NCBI GenBank assembly: GCA_050329935.1
Contig: JBHJOI010000027.1
Location: 1-64,000 of the forward strand
From: CAYSFW01 sp050329935
GTDB taxonomy: Bacteria; Pseudomonadota; Gammaproteobacteria; UWMA-0217
DNA: 64,000 nt
Reading direction: 5' to 3'
Shown: positions 51,387 to 60,437 of the stretch, piece after piece
Layout: every line of letters starts with the position of its first letter
Numbering within the stretch: the stretch's first letter is position 1
The notes under the pieces: model-generated
Databases searched by the model: none
What the model saw: the letters and a program-made list of their open reading frames with translations, nothing else
Told to the model about the DNA's origin: nothing
Translations under genes and position numbers: made by a program

Positions 51387-54050
51387 ATGAATGCGGTAAC
51401 ACAACCCCAGGATCATGATGCGCAAGAAACACAGGAGTGGATCGAAGCGCTGGAGGCGGTCATCAAGCATGAAGGGATCGAGCGCGCGCACTACCTGTTG
51501 GAGCGGCTGGTTGATCAAGCGCGACGGTCCGGTGCCAATCTGCCTTACTCCGCGAATACGGCCTACGTCAACACCATCCCGCCACACCTCGAGGTGCCGC
51601 ATCCCGGTGATCACGCGATGGAGCGCCGCATTCGTTCGTTGATTCGCTGGAACGCATTGGCGATGGTGGTGCGCGCAAATCGCAAGAGCAGCGAACTGGG
51701 CGGGCATATCGCGACCTTTGCCTCGGCGGCAACCCTGTATGACGTCGGCTTCAATCATTTCTGGCGCGCCGCGAGCCACGAACACGGCGGCGACCTGATT
51801 TACTTTCAAGGGCATTCGGCACCGGGGACTTATGCCCGCGCGTTTCTTGAGGGTCGCGTCAGCGAGGCACAACTTGAGCTGTTTCGGCAGGAAGTGGATG
51901 GTGGCGGCCTGTCCTCTTATCCGCATCCCTGGCTGATGCCTGAACTTTGGCAGTTTCCGACCGTTTCGATGGGCCTTGGCCCGATCAAGGCGATCTACCA
52001 GGCACGTTTCATGAAGTACCTCCAGGATCGCGGTCTCGCCGACACACGCGATCGCAAGGTGTGGTGCTTCATTGGCGACGGCGAGGTCGACGAGCCGGAA
52101 ACCCTCGGCGCGATTTCGCTCGCCGCGCGCGAAAAGCTCGATAACCTGATCTGGGTCGTGAACTGCAATCTGCAGCGCCTCGACGGTCCGGTGCGTGGAA
52201 ACGGCAAGATCATCCAGGAGCTGGAGGCCGTGTTCCGGGGCGTGGGCTGGAATGTCCTTAAGGTCATCTGGGGATCGTACTGGGATCCGCTGTTCACGCT
52301 CGATCACGACGGACTGCTGCGGCAGCGGATGATGGAGGCGGTCGACGGCGAGTACCAAAACTACAAGTCGCGCGATGGCGCCTTCGTGCGCGAGCACTTT
52401 TTCGGCAAGTATCCCGAGTTGAAGGCCCGTGTGGCGAAGATGTCGGATGCCGACATCTGGCGTCTCAATCGTGGCGGTCACGATCCCCACAAGGTTTATG
52501 CGGCCTACCATGCGGCGGTGAATCACAAGGGGCAACCAACCGTCATTCTGGCGAAGACCGTGAAGGGCTATGGCATGGGTTCCGCCGGCGAGGCTCAGAA
52601 CCGCACGCATTCGCAGAAAAAACTCGACGAAGAGCAACTGATCGCGTTCAAGAATCGATTCAATATTCCGTTGTCCGACGCCGACGCGGCCGCCGCGAAA
52701 TTCTGTCGGCCGGCTGACGATAGCCCTGAGATCCGCTACCTGCTGGAGCGCCGTAAACAGCTCGGGGGCTTTATTCCGCAGCGCAAGCAACTCGCGGCGC
52801 CACTCGAGGTGCCGGCGCTGTCCGAGTTTGGGTCGCTGCTCGAGGATACCGGCGAGCGCGAGATGTCCACGACGATGGCTTTCGTGCGACTGCTCACGAT
52901 CCTGGCCCGAGACAAGAAAATCGGCAAGAACATCGTCCCCATCGTGCCGGATGAGGCGCGCACCTTTGGCATGGAGGGCATGTTTCGTCAGCTCGGCATT
53001 TACTCTTCGGTGGGGCAGCTCTATACGCCGCAGGACAAGGAGCAGGTGATGTTCTACAAGGAGGACAAATCCGGTCAGATCCTGGAAGAAGGCATCAACG
53101 AGGCCGGCGCGTTTTCGTCCTGGATTGCTGCCGGCACCGCCTACAGCAATCACGGCGTGAACATGATTCCGTTCTACATCTACTACTCGATGTTCGGATT
53201 CCAGCGCATCGGCGATCTCGCGTGGGCCGCGGGCGATTCGCGTACCCGGGGATTCCTGCTGGGCGGCACGGCGGGTCGGACCACGCTCGCCGGCGAAGGC
53301 TTGCAGCACCAGGACGGGCACAGTCTGGTGTTGGCGGCGATGATTCCCAACTGCATTGCCTACGACCCGACGTTCAACTACGAGTTGGTCGTCATCATCC
53401 AGGATGGCCTGCGGCGGATGTTTCTCGAACAGCAGAGCTGCTACTACTACATCACGGTGATGAATGAGAACTACCATCATCCCGCAATGCCCGAAGGTTC
53501 GGCGGAGGGCATCATCAAGGGGCTCTATCGGTTCAAGACCGGTGGCGAATACCCGCAACGGGTGCAATTGTTGGGCTCCGGCGCGATCTTGCGAGAAGTG
53601 ATCGCGGCGGCCGAATTGCTTGAAAGCGAATGGTCGGTGTCGGCCGATATCTGGAGCGCGACCAGCTTCTCCGAGCTGCAACGTGACGGGATGGACTGCG
53701 AGCGTTGGAACTTGCTGCACCCGGAGGGTCCGCCACGCGTGCCCTATGTTACGCGGATGTTGCGCGACCAGCCGGGTCCGGTGATCGCGGCGAGCGATTA
53801 CGTCAAGGCCCATGCGGATCAGATTCGCGGTTTCGTTCCGGCCCGCTATGCCGTGCTGGGTACCGACGGTTTCGGGCGCAGCGACACGCGGGCTGCCTTG
53901 CGCCGGCATTTTGAGGTCAATCGACACTATATCGTACTGGCGGCGTTAAAGGCGCTGGTGGATGAGCAAGCTATTCCGGCCGCGAAGGTTGCTCAGGCCA
54001 TCGAGCGCTACGGCATCGACGTAAACAAGATCAACCCGCTGCACGCTTGA
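51387..54050 (+). CDS. aceE: Pyruvate dehydrogenase E1 component, homodimeric type
   Basis: E1 decarboxylates pyruvate and acetylates lipoate on E2. The ATG at 51387 (MNAVTQPQDHDAQETQEW) gives 887 residues, the same as E. coli AceE; an upstream ATG at 51315 would add 24 residues. The thiamine-diphosphate motif runs from FIGDGEVDEPETLGAI to VVNCNLQRLDGPV. YSYPHP-like LSSYPHPWLMPEFWQFP is represented by SSYPHPWLMPELWQFPTVSM. The C-terminal VLGTDGFGRSDTRAALRRHF is conserved. The gene heads the aceE-aceF-lpd operon, 16 bp before aceF. Confidence 0.97.
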   Translation: MNAVTQPQDHDAQETQEWIEALEAVIKHEGIERAHYLLERLVDQARRSGANLPYSANTAYVNTIPPHLEVPHPGDHAMERRIRSLIRWNALAMVVRANRKSSELGGHIATFASAATLYDVGFNHFWRAASHEHGGDLIYFQGHSAPGTYARAFLEGRVSEAQLELFRQEVDGGGLSSYPHPWLMPELWQFPTVSMGLGPIKAIYQARFMKYLQDRGLADTRDRKVWCFIGDGEVDEPETLGAISLAAREKLDNLIWVVNCNLQRLDGPVRGNGKIIQELEAVFRGVGWNVLKVIWGSYWDPLFTLDHDGLLRQRMMEAVDGEYQNYKSRDGAFVREHFFGKYPELKARVAKMSDADIWRLNRGGHDPHKVYAAYHAAVNHKGQPTVILAKTVKGYGMGSAGEAQNRTHSQKKLDEEQLIAFKNRFNIPLSDADAAAAKFCRPADDSPEIRYLLERRKQLGGFIPQRKQLAAPLEVPALSEFGSLLEDTGEREMSTTMAFVRLLTILARDKKIGKNIVPIVPDEARTFGMEGMFRQLGIYSSVGQLYTPQDKEQVMFYKEDKSGQILEEGINEAGAFSSWIAAGTAYSNHGVNMIPFYIYYSMFGFQRIGDLAWAAGDSRTRGFLLGGTAGRTTLAGEGLQHQDGHSLVLAAMIPNCIAYDPTFNYELVVIIQDGLRRMFLEQQSCYYYITVMNENYHHPAMPEGSAEGIIKGLYRFKTGGEYPQRVQLLGSGAILREVIAAAELLESEWSVSADIWSATSFSELQRDGMDCERWNLLHPEGPPRVPYVTRMLRDQPGPVIAASDYVKAHADQIRGFVPARYAVLGTDGFGRSDTRAALRRHFEVNRHYIVLAALKALVDEQAIPAAKVAQAIERYGIDVNKINPLHA

Positions 54051-54066
54051 GGACGAGGAAGCCATC

Positions 54067-55344
54067 ATGACGATGAAAGAGATTCTCGTACCCGATATCG
54101 GGAACTTCGGCGAGGTTGAGATCATTGAGGTACTGGTCAAGCCCGGCGACCAGATCGCGGCCGAGGATTCCCTGATCACGCTTGAGTCCGACAAGGCCTC
54201 GATGGAGATTCCGTCGAGCGACGCGGGCGTGGTCAAGGCGCTCAAGGTCAAAGTCGGCGATCGCGTCTCGCGGGGCAGCCCGATCGTGGTGCTGGAAGTC
54301 GGTGACGGCGCGTTGACCAGTGCGGCGCCGGCGCCGCTGTCGCCGCCACCGCCATCGATCGTCACGCCGGCCGCGACACCTGCGGCGACGTCAGCCGCGA
54401 CTCCGCCGCCAAGACCATCCCCGACCGCCCAGATCGACGAGATTAAGTTCGTCGCTGCCTATGCCAGTCCGTCGATCCGTCGCTTTGCGCGCGAGCTCGG
54501 CGTGGATCTCGGACGCGTTCAGGGTTCAGGGCGCAAGGGGCGGATCCTGAAGGAGGACGTGCAGGGGTATGTCAAACTGGCATTGACCCAGGGCATCGGC
54601 GGCGGTCTTGCTGTGGCCCCGCTGCCGGAGATCGATTTCAGCCAGTGGGGCGAAATCGAGACCAAGGCGCTCAGCAAGATCAATAAGCTAACCGGGCAGA
54701 ATTTGCATCGCAACTGGGTAACGGTGCCGCATGTTACCCAGTTTGACGAGGCCGACATTACTGATCTCGAGGACTTTCGACGCTCGATGGCAGACGAAAG
54801 CAAGGCACGCGGCATCAAACTCACATTGCTGGCCTTTCTGATCAAGGCCGTGGTGTCCGCGCTGCGGGCCTATCCGCGTTTCAACAGCTCGTTGGATGCG
54901 ACTGGCGAGTACCTGATCATGAAGAAGTATTTTCACATCGGCGTGGCGGTCGATACCCCGGATGGATTGGTCGTTCCCGTGATTCGCGATGCGGATCGCA
55001 AGAGTCTGGTCGACATCGCCGCGGAACTGGGCGAGATCAGCGAAAAGGCCCGCGCCAGGAAACTCAGGCCGCAGGACATGCAGGGTGGGTGCTTCACGAT
55101 TTCGAGCCTGGGCGGTATCGGCGGCACGCAGTTCACGCCGATCGTCAACGCGCCCGAGGTGGCGATACTGGGGGTGTCGCGCTCGAAGATGCAGCCGGTT
55201 TGGAATGGGCAGGAATTCGAGCCGAGACTTATACTTCCGCTGTCGTTATCCTATGACCATCGCGTTATCGATGGCGCGGACGGCGCACGATTCACGGCCT
55301 TTTTGAACCGCGTCCTGTCCGATACCCGCCGCTTGCTGCTGTAG
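54067..55344 (+). CDS. aceF: Dihydrolipoyllysine acetyltransferase, PDH E2, single lipoyl domain
   Basis: E2 passes the acetyl group from lipoate to CoA and forms the PDH core. Its 425 residues contain one lipoyl domain with lysine in LESDKASMEIPSSDAG, an Ala/Pro linker (AATPAATSAATPPPRPSP), and a peripheral-subunit-binding domain (YASPSIRRFARELGVDLGRV). The catalytic acetyltransferase domain ends LSLSYDHRVIDGADGARF (His/Asp active site). E. coli has three lipoyl domains; here only one is on E2 and another is on E3. Confidence 0.96.
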   Translation: MTMKEILVPDIGNFGEVEIIEVLVKPGDQIAAEDSLITLESDKASMEIPSSDAGVVKALKVKVGDRVSRGSPIVVLEVGDGALTSAAPAPLSPPPPSIVTPAATPAATSAATPPPRPSPTAQIDEIKFVAAYASPSIRRFARELGVDLGRVQGSGRKGRILKEDVQGYVKLALTQGIGGGLAVAPLPEIDFSQWGEIETKALSKINKLTGQNLHRNWVTVPHVTQFDEADITDLEDFRRSMADESKARGIKLTLLAFLIKAVVSALRAYPRFNSSLDATGEYLIMKKYFHIGVAVDTPDGLVVPVIRDADRKSLVDIAAELGEISEKARARKLRPQDMQGGCFTISSLGGIGGTQFTPIVNAPEVAILGVSRSKMQPVWNGQEFEPRLILPLSLSYDHRVIDGADGARFTAFLNRVLSDTRRLLL

Positions 55345-55375
55345 CGTCAACTCGAGTCAAGGAGCTTCTGTTCGC

Positions 55376-57100
55376 ATGGGAACGACGAATACGATTGTGG
55401 TGCCGGACATCGGTGGTTTCACGGGTGTCGAGGTCATCGAGGTTCTGGTCAAACCGGGCGACCGGATCGAGGTCGAACAGTCGTTGATCACGCTCGAGTC
55501 CGACAAGGCCAGCATGGAGGTGCCTAGCCCTGGCGCTGGCGTGGTCAAGGCCGTGCTGGTGCGAAAGGGCGACCGGGTATCGCAAGGCGATTCGATTCTG
55601 GAGCTGATGGCGGCGTCGGAGGTCGTGGCGGAAGGTTCGGTATCCGAATCCTTGACGGTTGCCGCGCCCGCGCCGAGCTCGGGTGACGAGATCAGTGCGC
55701 AAGTCGTGGTGCTGGGTTCCGGTCCCGGCGGCTATACGGCGGCATTTCGCGCCGCGGATCTTGGCAAGCAGGTCGTGTTGATCGAGCGCTTTCCGCAGAT
55801 CGGTGGCGTCTGTCTCAACGTCGGTTGCATTCCCTCCAAGGCGCTGCTGCACGTGGCGGACGTGATTCGCGAGGCATCCGAGTTCGCGGATTTGGGCGTC
55901 AGTTTTGGTGCGCCGTCGATCGATACCGACCGGCTGCGCGGCCACAAGAACAAGGTTGTCGGCAAGCTGACCGGGGGGCTCAAGCAGCTCGCGAAGCAGC
56001 GCGGGGTCAGGATTGTCCAGGGTTACGGGCGGTTCGCCAGCGCCAACACGATCACCGTAACGGGTGATGACGGTCAATCGACCGTGGTTCGGTTCGAGCA
56101 TTGCATCATCGCGGCGGGTTCGCGCGTGACGAAATTGCCGTTCATTCCGTGGGATGATCCGCGGGTGATGGACTCGACCGATGCGCTTGAGCTTAACAGC
56201 ATCCCCAAACGGATGTTGGTCATCGGCGGCGGCATCATCGGTCTCGAAATGGCGACGGTCTACCATGCGCTTGGGTCCGCGATCACGGTGGTCGAACTCA
56301 CGCCGGGGTTGATGCCGGGCGCCGATCGCGATTTGATCCGAACATTCGAGAAGCTCGTTGGCAAACGGTACGAGCGCATTTTGACCAATACCAAGGTCGC
56401 CGCGGTCACACCGAACGACGACGGTCTGAAGTGCGGTTTTGAAGGGCCTAACGGTGTTTTCGAGGATACCTTCGATCGCGTGCTCGTCGCGATCGGTCGC
56501 AGTCCGAACGGCAAACTCATTGATGCGGAGCGTGCGGGTGTCACGGTCGACGAGCGCGGCTTCATACCGGTCGACAATCAGCAACGCACCAACGTGTCCC
56601 ATATCTTCGCGATCGGCGATGTCGTCGGGCAGCCCATGCTCGCGCACAAGGCTACCCACGAAGGAAAGGTCGCCGCGGAGGTCATCGCCGGCCACAAGGC
56701 GTTTTTCGATGCGCGCACGATTCCATCGGTCGCCTATACCGACCCGGAGGTCGCATGGTGCGGTTTGACCGAGGAGCAGGCGAAGGCGCAGGGCATCGCG
56801 TATGAAAAAGGGGCATTTCCCTGGGCGGCCAGTGGTCGCGCGCTCAGCATGGGCGCGTCGGAGGGCATGACCAAAGTGCTGTTCGATGCCAAAACCAAGC
56901 GCGTCATCGGCGCCGGTATCATTGGCAAGAATGCCGGCGAATTGATCGCCGAGGCGGTCCTTGCGCTGGAGATGGGCGCGGACATGCGGGATCTCGCGTT
57001 GACCATTCACCCTCACCCCACCCTGTCGGAAACGGTTTGTTTCGCTGCCGAAATGGCGGAAGGCACCATCACGGATCTTTATGTGGCGAAGCGCACATAA
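55376..57100 (+). CDS. lpd: Dihydrolipoyl dehydrogenase (E3) with N-terminal lipoyl domain
   Basis: E3 reoxidises dihydrolipoate with NAD+. Residues 1-80 are a lipoyl domain (VVPDIGGFTGVEVIEVLVKP; lysine in LESDKASMEVPSPGAG), followed by an Ala/Ser/Glu linker and a complete flavoprotein disulfide reductase. This has FAD site VVVLGSGPGGYTAAFRA, redox disulfide GGVCLNVGCIPSKALLH, NAD site MLVIGGGIIGLEMATVYHA, and C-terminal His-Glu TIHPHPTLSETV. It has 574 residues. Such fusions occur in PDH operons of Betaproteobacteria and some Gammaproteobacteria. It is last in the aceE operon, 31 bp after aceF. Confidence 0.96.
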   Translation: MGTTNTIVVPDIGGFTGVEVIEVLVKPGDRIEVEQSLITLESDKASMEVPSPGAGVVKAVLVRKGDRVSQGDSILELMAASEVVAEGSVSESLTVAAPAPSSGDEISAQVVVLGSGPGGYTAAFRAADLGKQVVLIERFPQIGGVCLNVGCIPSKALLHVADVIREASEFADLGVSFGAPSIDTDRLRGHKNKVVGKLTGGLKQLAKQRGVRIVQGYGRFASANTITVTGDDGQSTVVRFEHCIIAAGSRVTKLPFIPWDDPRVMDSTDALELNSIPKRMLVIGGGIIGLEMATVYHALGSAITVVELTPGLMPGADRDLIRTFEKLVGKRYERILTNTKVAAVTPNDDGLKCGFEGPNGVFEDTFDRVLVAIGRSPNGKLIDAERAGVTVDERGFIPVDNQQRTNVSHIFAIGDVVGQPMLAHKATHEGKVAAEVIAGHKAFFDARTIPSVAYTDPEVAWCGLTEEQAKAQGIAYEKGAFPWAASGRALSMGASEGMTKVLFDAKTKRVIGAGIIGKNAGELIAEAVLALEMGADMRDLALTIHPHPTLSETVCFAAEMAEGTITDLYVAKRT

Positions 57101-57550
57101 ACGAAATCGGCCGCTGGCCGGCTTGGCCACCCTTCGCTAAAACCGCGATTCGATTCAAGCCTTTCAGGTCTATACGCTTGGTATAACGATACGGCACTTC
57201 ATTGGGCCTCGCTTCGATAAGCCGTCGCGGCGTGGTGGTACCAGCCGCGTTCGGGCGATTAGCCCCCTCGTGGTGTGCGACCCCGAAGCCGGATTGCTCC
57301 ATTCCAACAGCTTTACGACGATTGTCGGCGTGAGCGTATCGAGGCAAGGGGGCGATACGCTTTTACGCGGGAAACTTTGAATTCGGCGTCTTCTCGTCCG
57401 AAATGACGTATGGCGCTGTGGCCCCAAGTGGTTGTGCTTCGCGAGCGCGGTAAATTATAGAATTGGAAGTTCTGCGGAGCTGGCTAAACAAGTCGGTTAC
57501 CGGACAATTCCAAATGAACCACGGAAAAATAACAAAAATTGTGGGGACGT
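57101..57550. other. Intergenic region lpd / GMC oxidoreductase
   Basis: This 450-bp stretch holds no convincing gene. A weak CGGCC-GCT-GGCCG hairpin follows lpd at about 57108 without a T run. The right half turns AT-rich and contains a possible promoter (TTGTGC 57432-57437, TATAGA 57456-57461, 18-bp spacer) for the oxidoreductase, leaving a leader of about 85 nt. Confidence 0.45.
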
Positions 57551-59284
57551 ATGCAATATGACGCGAGAACTTTAGACCGATCAAGCGTGGTCAAGACGGA
57601 TGTCTGCGTGATCGGCGCGGGTCCGGCTGGAATGACCTTGGCGCATGAGTTTCTGGGTAAGGGGTTGCGGGTCGCGGTGCTGGAAAGCGGTGGGACCAAG
57701 CCGGAGAAACAAGCCGACGATCTCAGCAAGGGCGAGCTCGGTGGTGTGCTGGATCAGGCGTTGCATGACGTCCACGCGCGCCAGGTCGGCGGAACCGCGA
57801 ATCACTGGATCATCAAGATGGCCGATAAGCGAAACGGCTTTCGCCATACGCCGCTCGATGCGATCGATTTCGAGCCGCGCGACCATATTCCCCACAGCGG
57901 TTGGCCAATCACCCGCGAGCAACTGGATCCGTATTACGGGCGTGTCCATCAGGTCTGCGAGATCGGCGCGTGCGAGTACGCCGCGGACTATTGGCGGGAG
58001 GCAATCGCGAGCCCTTTGCTTGACGCGGGGGAGGCGTTGCAGTCGAGCGTGTTCACGTTCGGCGCGACTCACTTTTTCACTCACGATTGGCCCGATCAGT
58101 TCGCGCGCTCGAACGAGATTGATCTCTACACGCACGCGACCGTCGTCGAATTGCTGACCGATGATGAGGGTCAGCAGGTCACCCGCGCGGTGGTTCGAGT
58201 GCCGGGCGGCAATGAGATCCTGTTCGAGGCCCAGGAGTTCGTCATCGCCGCGGGCGGTTTCGATACCGCGCGCCTACTGCTCAGTTCGAATCGCCGACAT
58301 CCGAACGGATTGGGGAATCAACACGATGTCGTCGGTCGCTATTACATCGACCACGGCGTCGTCTTGCACGGTTACTTCTATCCAAGCGATCCCGCGCTGA
58401 TGCGCAAATTGGCTTTCTACGACTTGCGCCTGGTCGCCGGCGCATCGATCCTAGGAAAGTTCGCCTTGTCCGAGGAGACACGACGCCGCGAACGGTTGCG
58501 GAATCTGGGGGCAATGATTTTTCCGAAACCTCGCGATATCGACCAGGACGCGTTCGATAGTCTGCAACAGATTGCGTGGGCGCTGCACGGTCGGCGCTGG
58601 CCGTCGGATCTGAGCGAAAAGATCCTCAACATCGCGCGTGGTTGGCGCTACCTCGCGCACGTGTTTTACCAGCGTTTCCGCCACGACGCGGGTTTGATGC
58701 CGGGCCTCGCGCAGGGCGGGTGGTCAAGGCTCCCCGACCTCGAGCGTCGTTTCTCGCGCCTCGAACTCATATCCTTGACCGAGCAGACACCGAATCCGAA
58801 CAATCGGGTCACCTTGATCGATGACCGCGATGCGCTGGGTTGTCGCCGCATCAAGGCGCACATGGACTGGAACCCCGAGGATCTTGACAGCATACGACGC
58901 ACCGAGCGGCTACTCGTGGAGTCACTGCGCGAGGCAGGTTTCGGCCGCTTCGAGCCGCATTCGGCCGACGGTGAGATCGCGTTCTATTCGCGCACCGCGC
59001 ACCATATCATGGGTACCGCGCGGATGAGCGACGATCCCAGGTTCGGCGTGGTCGACCGGGATTGCAGGGTGCATGGCGTCGCGAATCTCCATATCGCCAG
59101 TAGCGCGGTCTTCACGACAGGCGGTTATGCCAATCCAACCTTGACGATTCTGGCCTTGGCGATCCGCTTGGCCGACACGCTCAAGGCGCGGTTGGACCAG
59201 GCGCCGCGACTCGATGACAACGTGCTGTTGTTTCCCGAGGCGCCGCGTGGCAATGGCAGCGATGTGGCGCGGAAGTGCGCTTAG
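57551..59284 (+). CDS. GMC-family FAD-dependent oxidoreductase
   Basis: This 577-residue flavoprotein belongs to the glucose-methanol-choline group. It has the Rossmann FAD motif VCVIGAGPAGMTLAHEFL and the FAD-pyrophosphate-region HARQVGGTANHWII. The C-terminal catalytic His and Asn occur in HHIMGTARM and TTGGYANPTLTILALAIRLAD. It lacks a signal peptide, and no heme-binding motif (CxxCH) is present. The ATG at 57551 is preceded by GGGGA. The physiological substrate cannot be told from sequence; a sugar or sugar-derived alcohol is a guess. It stands alone; its neighbour is a convergent cytochrome b561-like gene. Confidence 0.83.
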   Translation: MQYDARTLDRSSVVKTDVCVIGAGPAGMTLAHEFLGKGLRVAVLESGGTKPEKQADDLSKGELGGVLDQALHDVHARQVGGTANHWIIKMADKRNGFRHTPLDAIDFEPRDHIPHSGWPITREQLDPYYGRVHQVCEIGACEYAADYWREAIASPLLDAGEALQSSVFTFGATHFFTHDWPDQFARSNEIDLYTHATVVELLTDDEGQQVTRAVVRVPGGNEILFEAQEFVIAAGGFDTARLLLSSNRRHPNGLGNQHDVVGRYYIDHGVVLHGYFYPSDPALMRKLAFYDLRLVAGASILGKFALSEETRRRERLRNLGAMIFPKPRDIDQDAFDSLQQIAWALHGRRWPSDLSEKILNIARGWRYLAHVFYQRFRHDAGLMPGLAQGGWSRLPDLERRFSRLELISLTEQTPNPNNRVTLIDDRDALGCRRIKAHMDWNPEDLDSIRRTERLLVESLREAGFGRFEPHSADGEIAFYSRTAHHIMGTARMSDDPRFGVVDRDCRVHGVANLHIASSAVFTTGGYANPTLTILALAIRLADTLKARLDQAPRLDDNVLLFPEAPRGNGSDVARKCA

Positions 59285-59322
59285 TGCGGGTCGGGTGTTG
59301 TTTGGCTGGGCCGAAGGCGGCT

Positions 59323-60021
59323 TTAGTCGCTTGGCGGCGGCTGTGGCTTGGGTGATTCAGCGGTGATCGCCGACAATCGATCGCGTGAAACCCCCTGTTC
59401 GATCCCTCGTTGAACACCGAAATTCGGTTGTGGCTTCTCAATCACGAAAATGCGATGCCCGTTGATCATGGCCGAGACGTCCGCGCCGCTGCCCTTCAAG
59501 TCATGCCAGAATGCAGTAAGCGTGTGCACCACGGCAAAGCCGAGCAGGATTCGAGCCCCTGTCGTGTGAAGATCCTGGGTGGTTTCTGGCACGAACACGG
59601 CGCCGCTGGTGTAGCTGAATCCGGTGACCATCTGGAGCAAGAGCACCGCGAAGAACGCCAGATAGAGTGGCATCCAGAGCGGATTGTGCGCGTACGATTT
59701 CGGTAGCGGCGATTTGCCGAGTGTGAGATAGAACTTCAGCATCGCCAGCGCCCCTTTGAGTTCCAGGCGGCCAGGAATCAAGGCTCCTAGTAGATCGGTC
59801 CGGCGCCCGAAAAACAGCAGATAGATCCGCAAGAAGAACACTGCCAGCAGAACATGCCCAGCCATATAGTGGTAGTCGCGCGCGGCAATCGCGAGATCGG
59901 GCGCGACCCGGGTAAGTAGACCGGTCAGCAGCAAGGCGAGCACCAGCAGCGTCATCGCCCAGTGCGAAAAGCGCAATAGACCGCTCCAGACCCCGATACG
60001 GCGTAGAGTAGGGTGACTCAT
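59323..60021 (-). CDS. Cytochrome b561-type (HupC/CybB-like) membrane protein
   Basis: This 232-residue inner-membrane di-heme b protein has four to five helices. Candidate heme ligands are His in RFSHWAMTLLVLALLLTGLL, HYMAGHVLLAVFFLRIYLLF, TTQDLHTTGARILLGFAVVH and AFWHDLKGSG. It likely passes electrons between a periplasmic or membrane partner and quinone. A soluble proline-rich tail follows the last helix. No hydrogenase or cytochrome c gene is adjacent to define its partner. It converges on the GMC oxidoreductase gene. Confidence 0.8.
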   Translation of the reverse strand: MSHPTLRRIGVWSGLLRFSHWAMTLLVLALLLTGLLTRVAPDLAIAARDYHYMAGHVLLAVFFLRIYLLFFGRRTDLLGALIPGRLELKGALAMLKFYLTLGKSPLPKSYAHNPLWMPLYLAFFAVLLLQMVTGFSYTSGAVFVPETTQDLHTTGARILLGFAVVHTLTAFWHDLKGSGADVSAMINGHRIFVIEKPQPNFGVQRGIEQGVSRDRLSAITAESPKPQPPPSD

Positions 60022-60079
60022 GCGGGTTTATGCCCTCAGCTTCGAAGGTCGTTCAGAGGCACGGCGGTGGGGGCGTCCG

Positions 60080-60244
60080 TTAGATCTCGACCATCTCAAA
60101 ATCGTCCTTGCCCGCGCCGCATTCCGGACACACCCAGTTCATCGGTACATCCTCCCAGGCGGTGCCCGGCGCGATGCCCTCATCGGGCGAGCCCTCGGCC
60201 TCGTCGTAGACAAACCCACAAATAACGCACATATACTTTTTCAT
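60080..60244 (-). CDS. Rubredoxin
   Basis: This 54-residue electron carrier binds one iron by four cysteines in two CxxCG knuckles: MCVICGFVYDEAEG and WVCPECGAGKDDFEMVEI. The ATG at 60242-60244 gives MKKYMCVICG; an upstream in-frame start would add a non-family tail. The sequence lies divergently beside thiD, an arrangement often seen in Pseudomonas-like Gammaproteobacteria. Confidence 0.95.
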   Translation of the reverse strand: MKKYMCVICGFVYDEAEGSPDEGIAPGTAWEDVPMNWVCPECGAGKDDFEMVEI

Positions 60245-60437
60245 GCTTGTCGCGGCGGCGGAGAATCTCAAGGGCGCGTATTCTCACACGCTCTGCCGGG
60301 CGAGGGAAATCCCCTTACGGGAGGGCGCGAAGGTTGGTGTCAAGACGCGATGGCGAGATTCGCGGTTACGGGTCTATCGGTGGGTGGCACTGGGTCTACC
60401 CTAGCGAGTTCAATCAATTGTGGAGGGTTTTATCTGA

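Noticed and set aside
51345..53927. An 860-codon minus-strand frame inside aceE
   Set aside because: It is exactly opposite the aceE gene, lacks any domain and has repetitive Arg/His/Leu composition typical of antisense reading.
55292..57130. A 612-codon minus-strand frame opposite lpd
   Set aside because: It overlaps the whole of lpd, whose FAD, NAD and disulfide motifs are complete, so the antisense frame is a shadow.
60272..60437. TPP riboswitch ahead of thiD-thiE
   Set aside because: No CTGAGA or ACC-TGA-type core of the THI element is present in the 165-bp leader.
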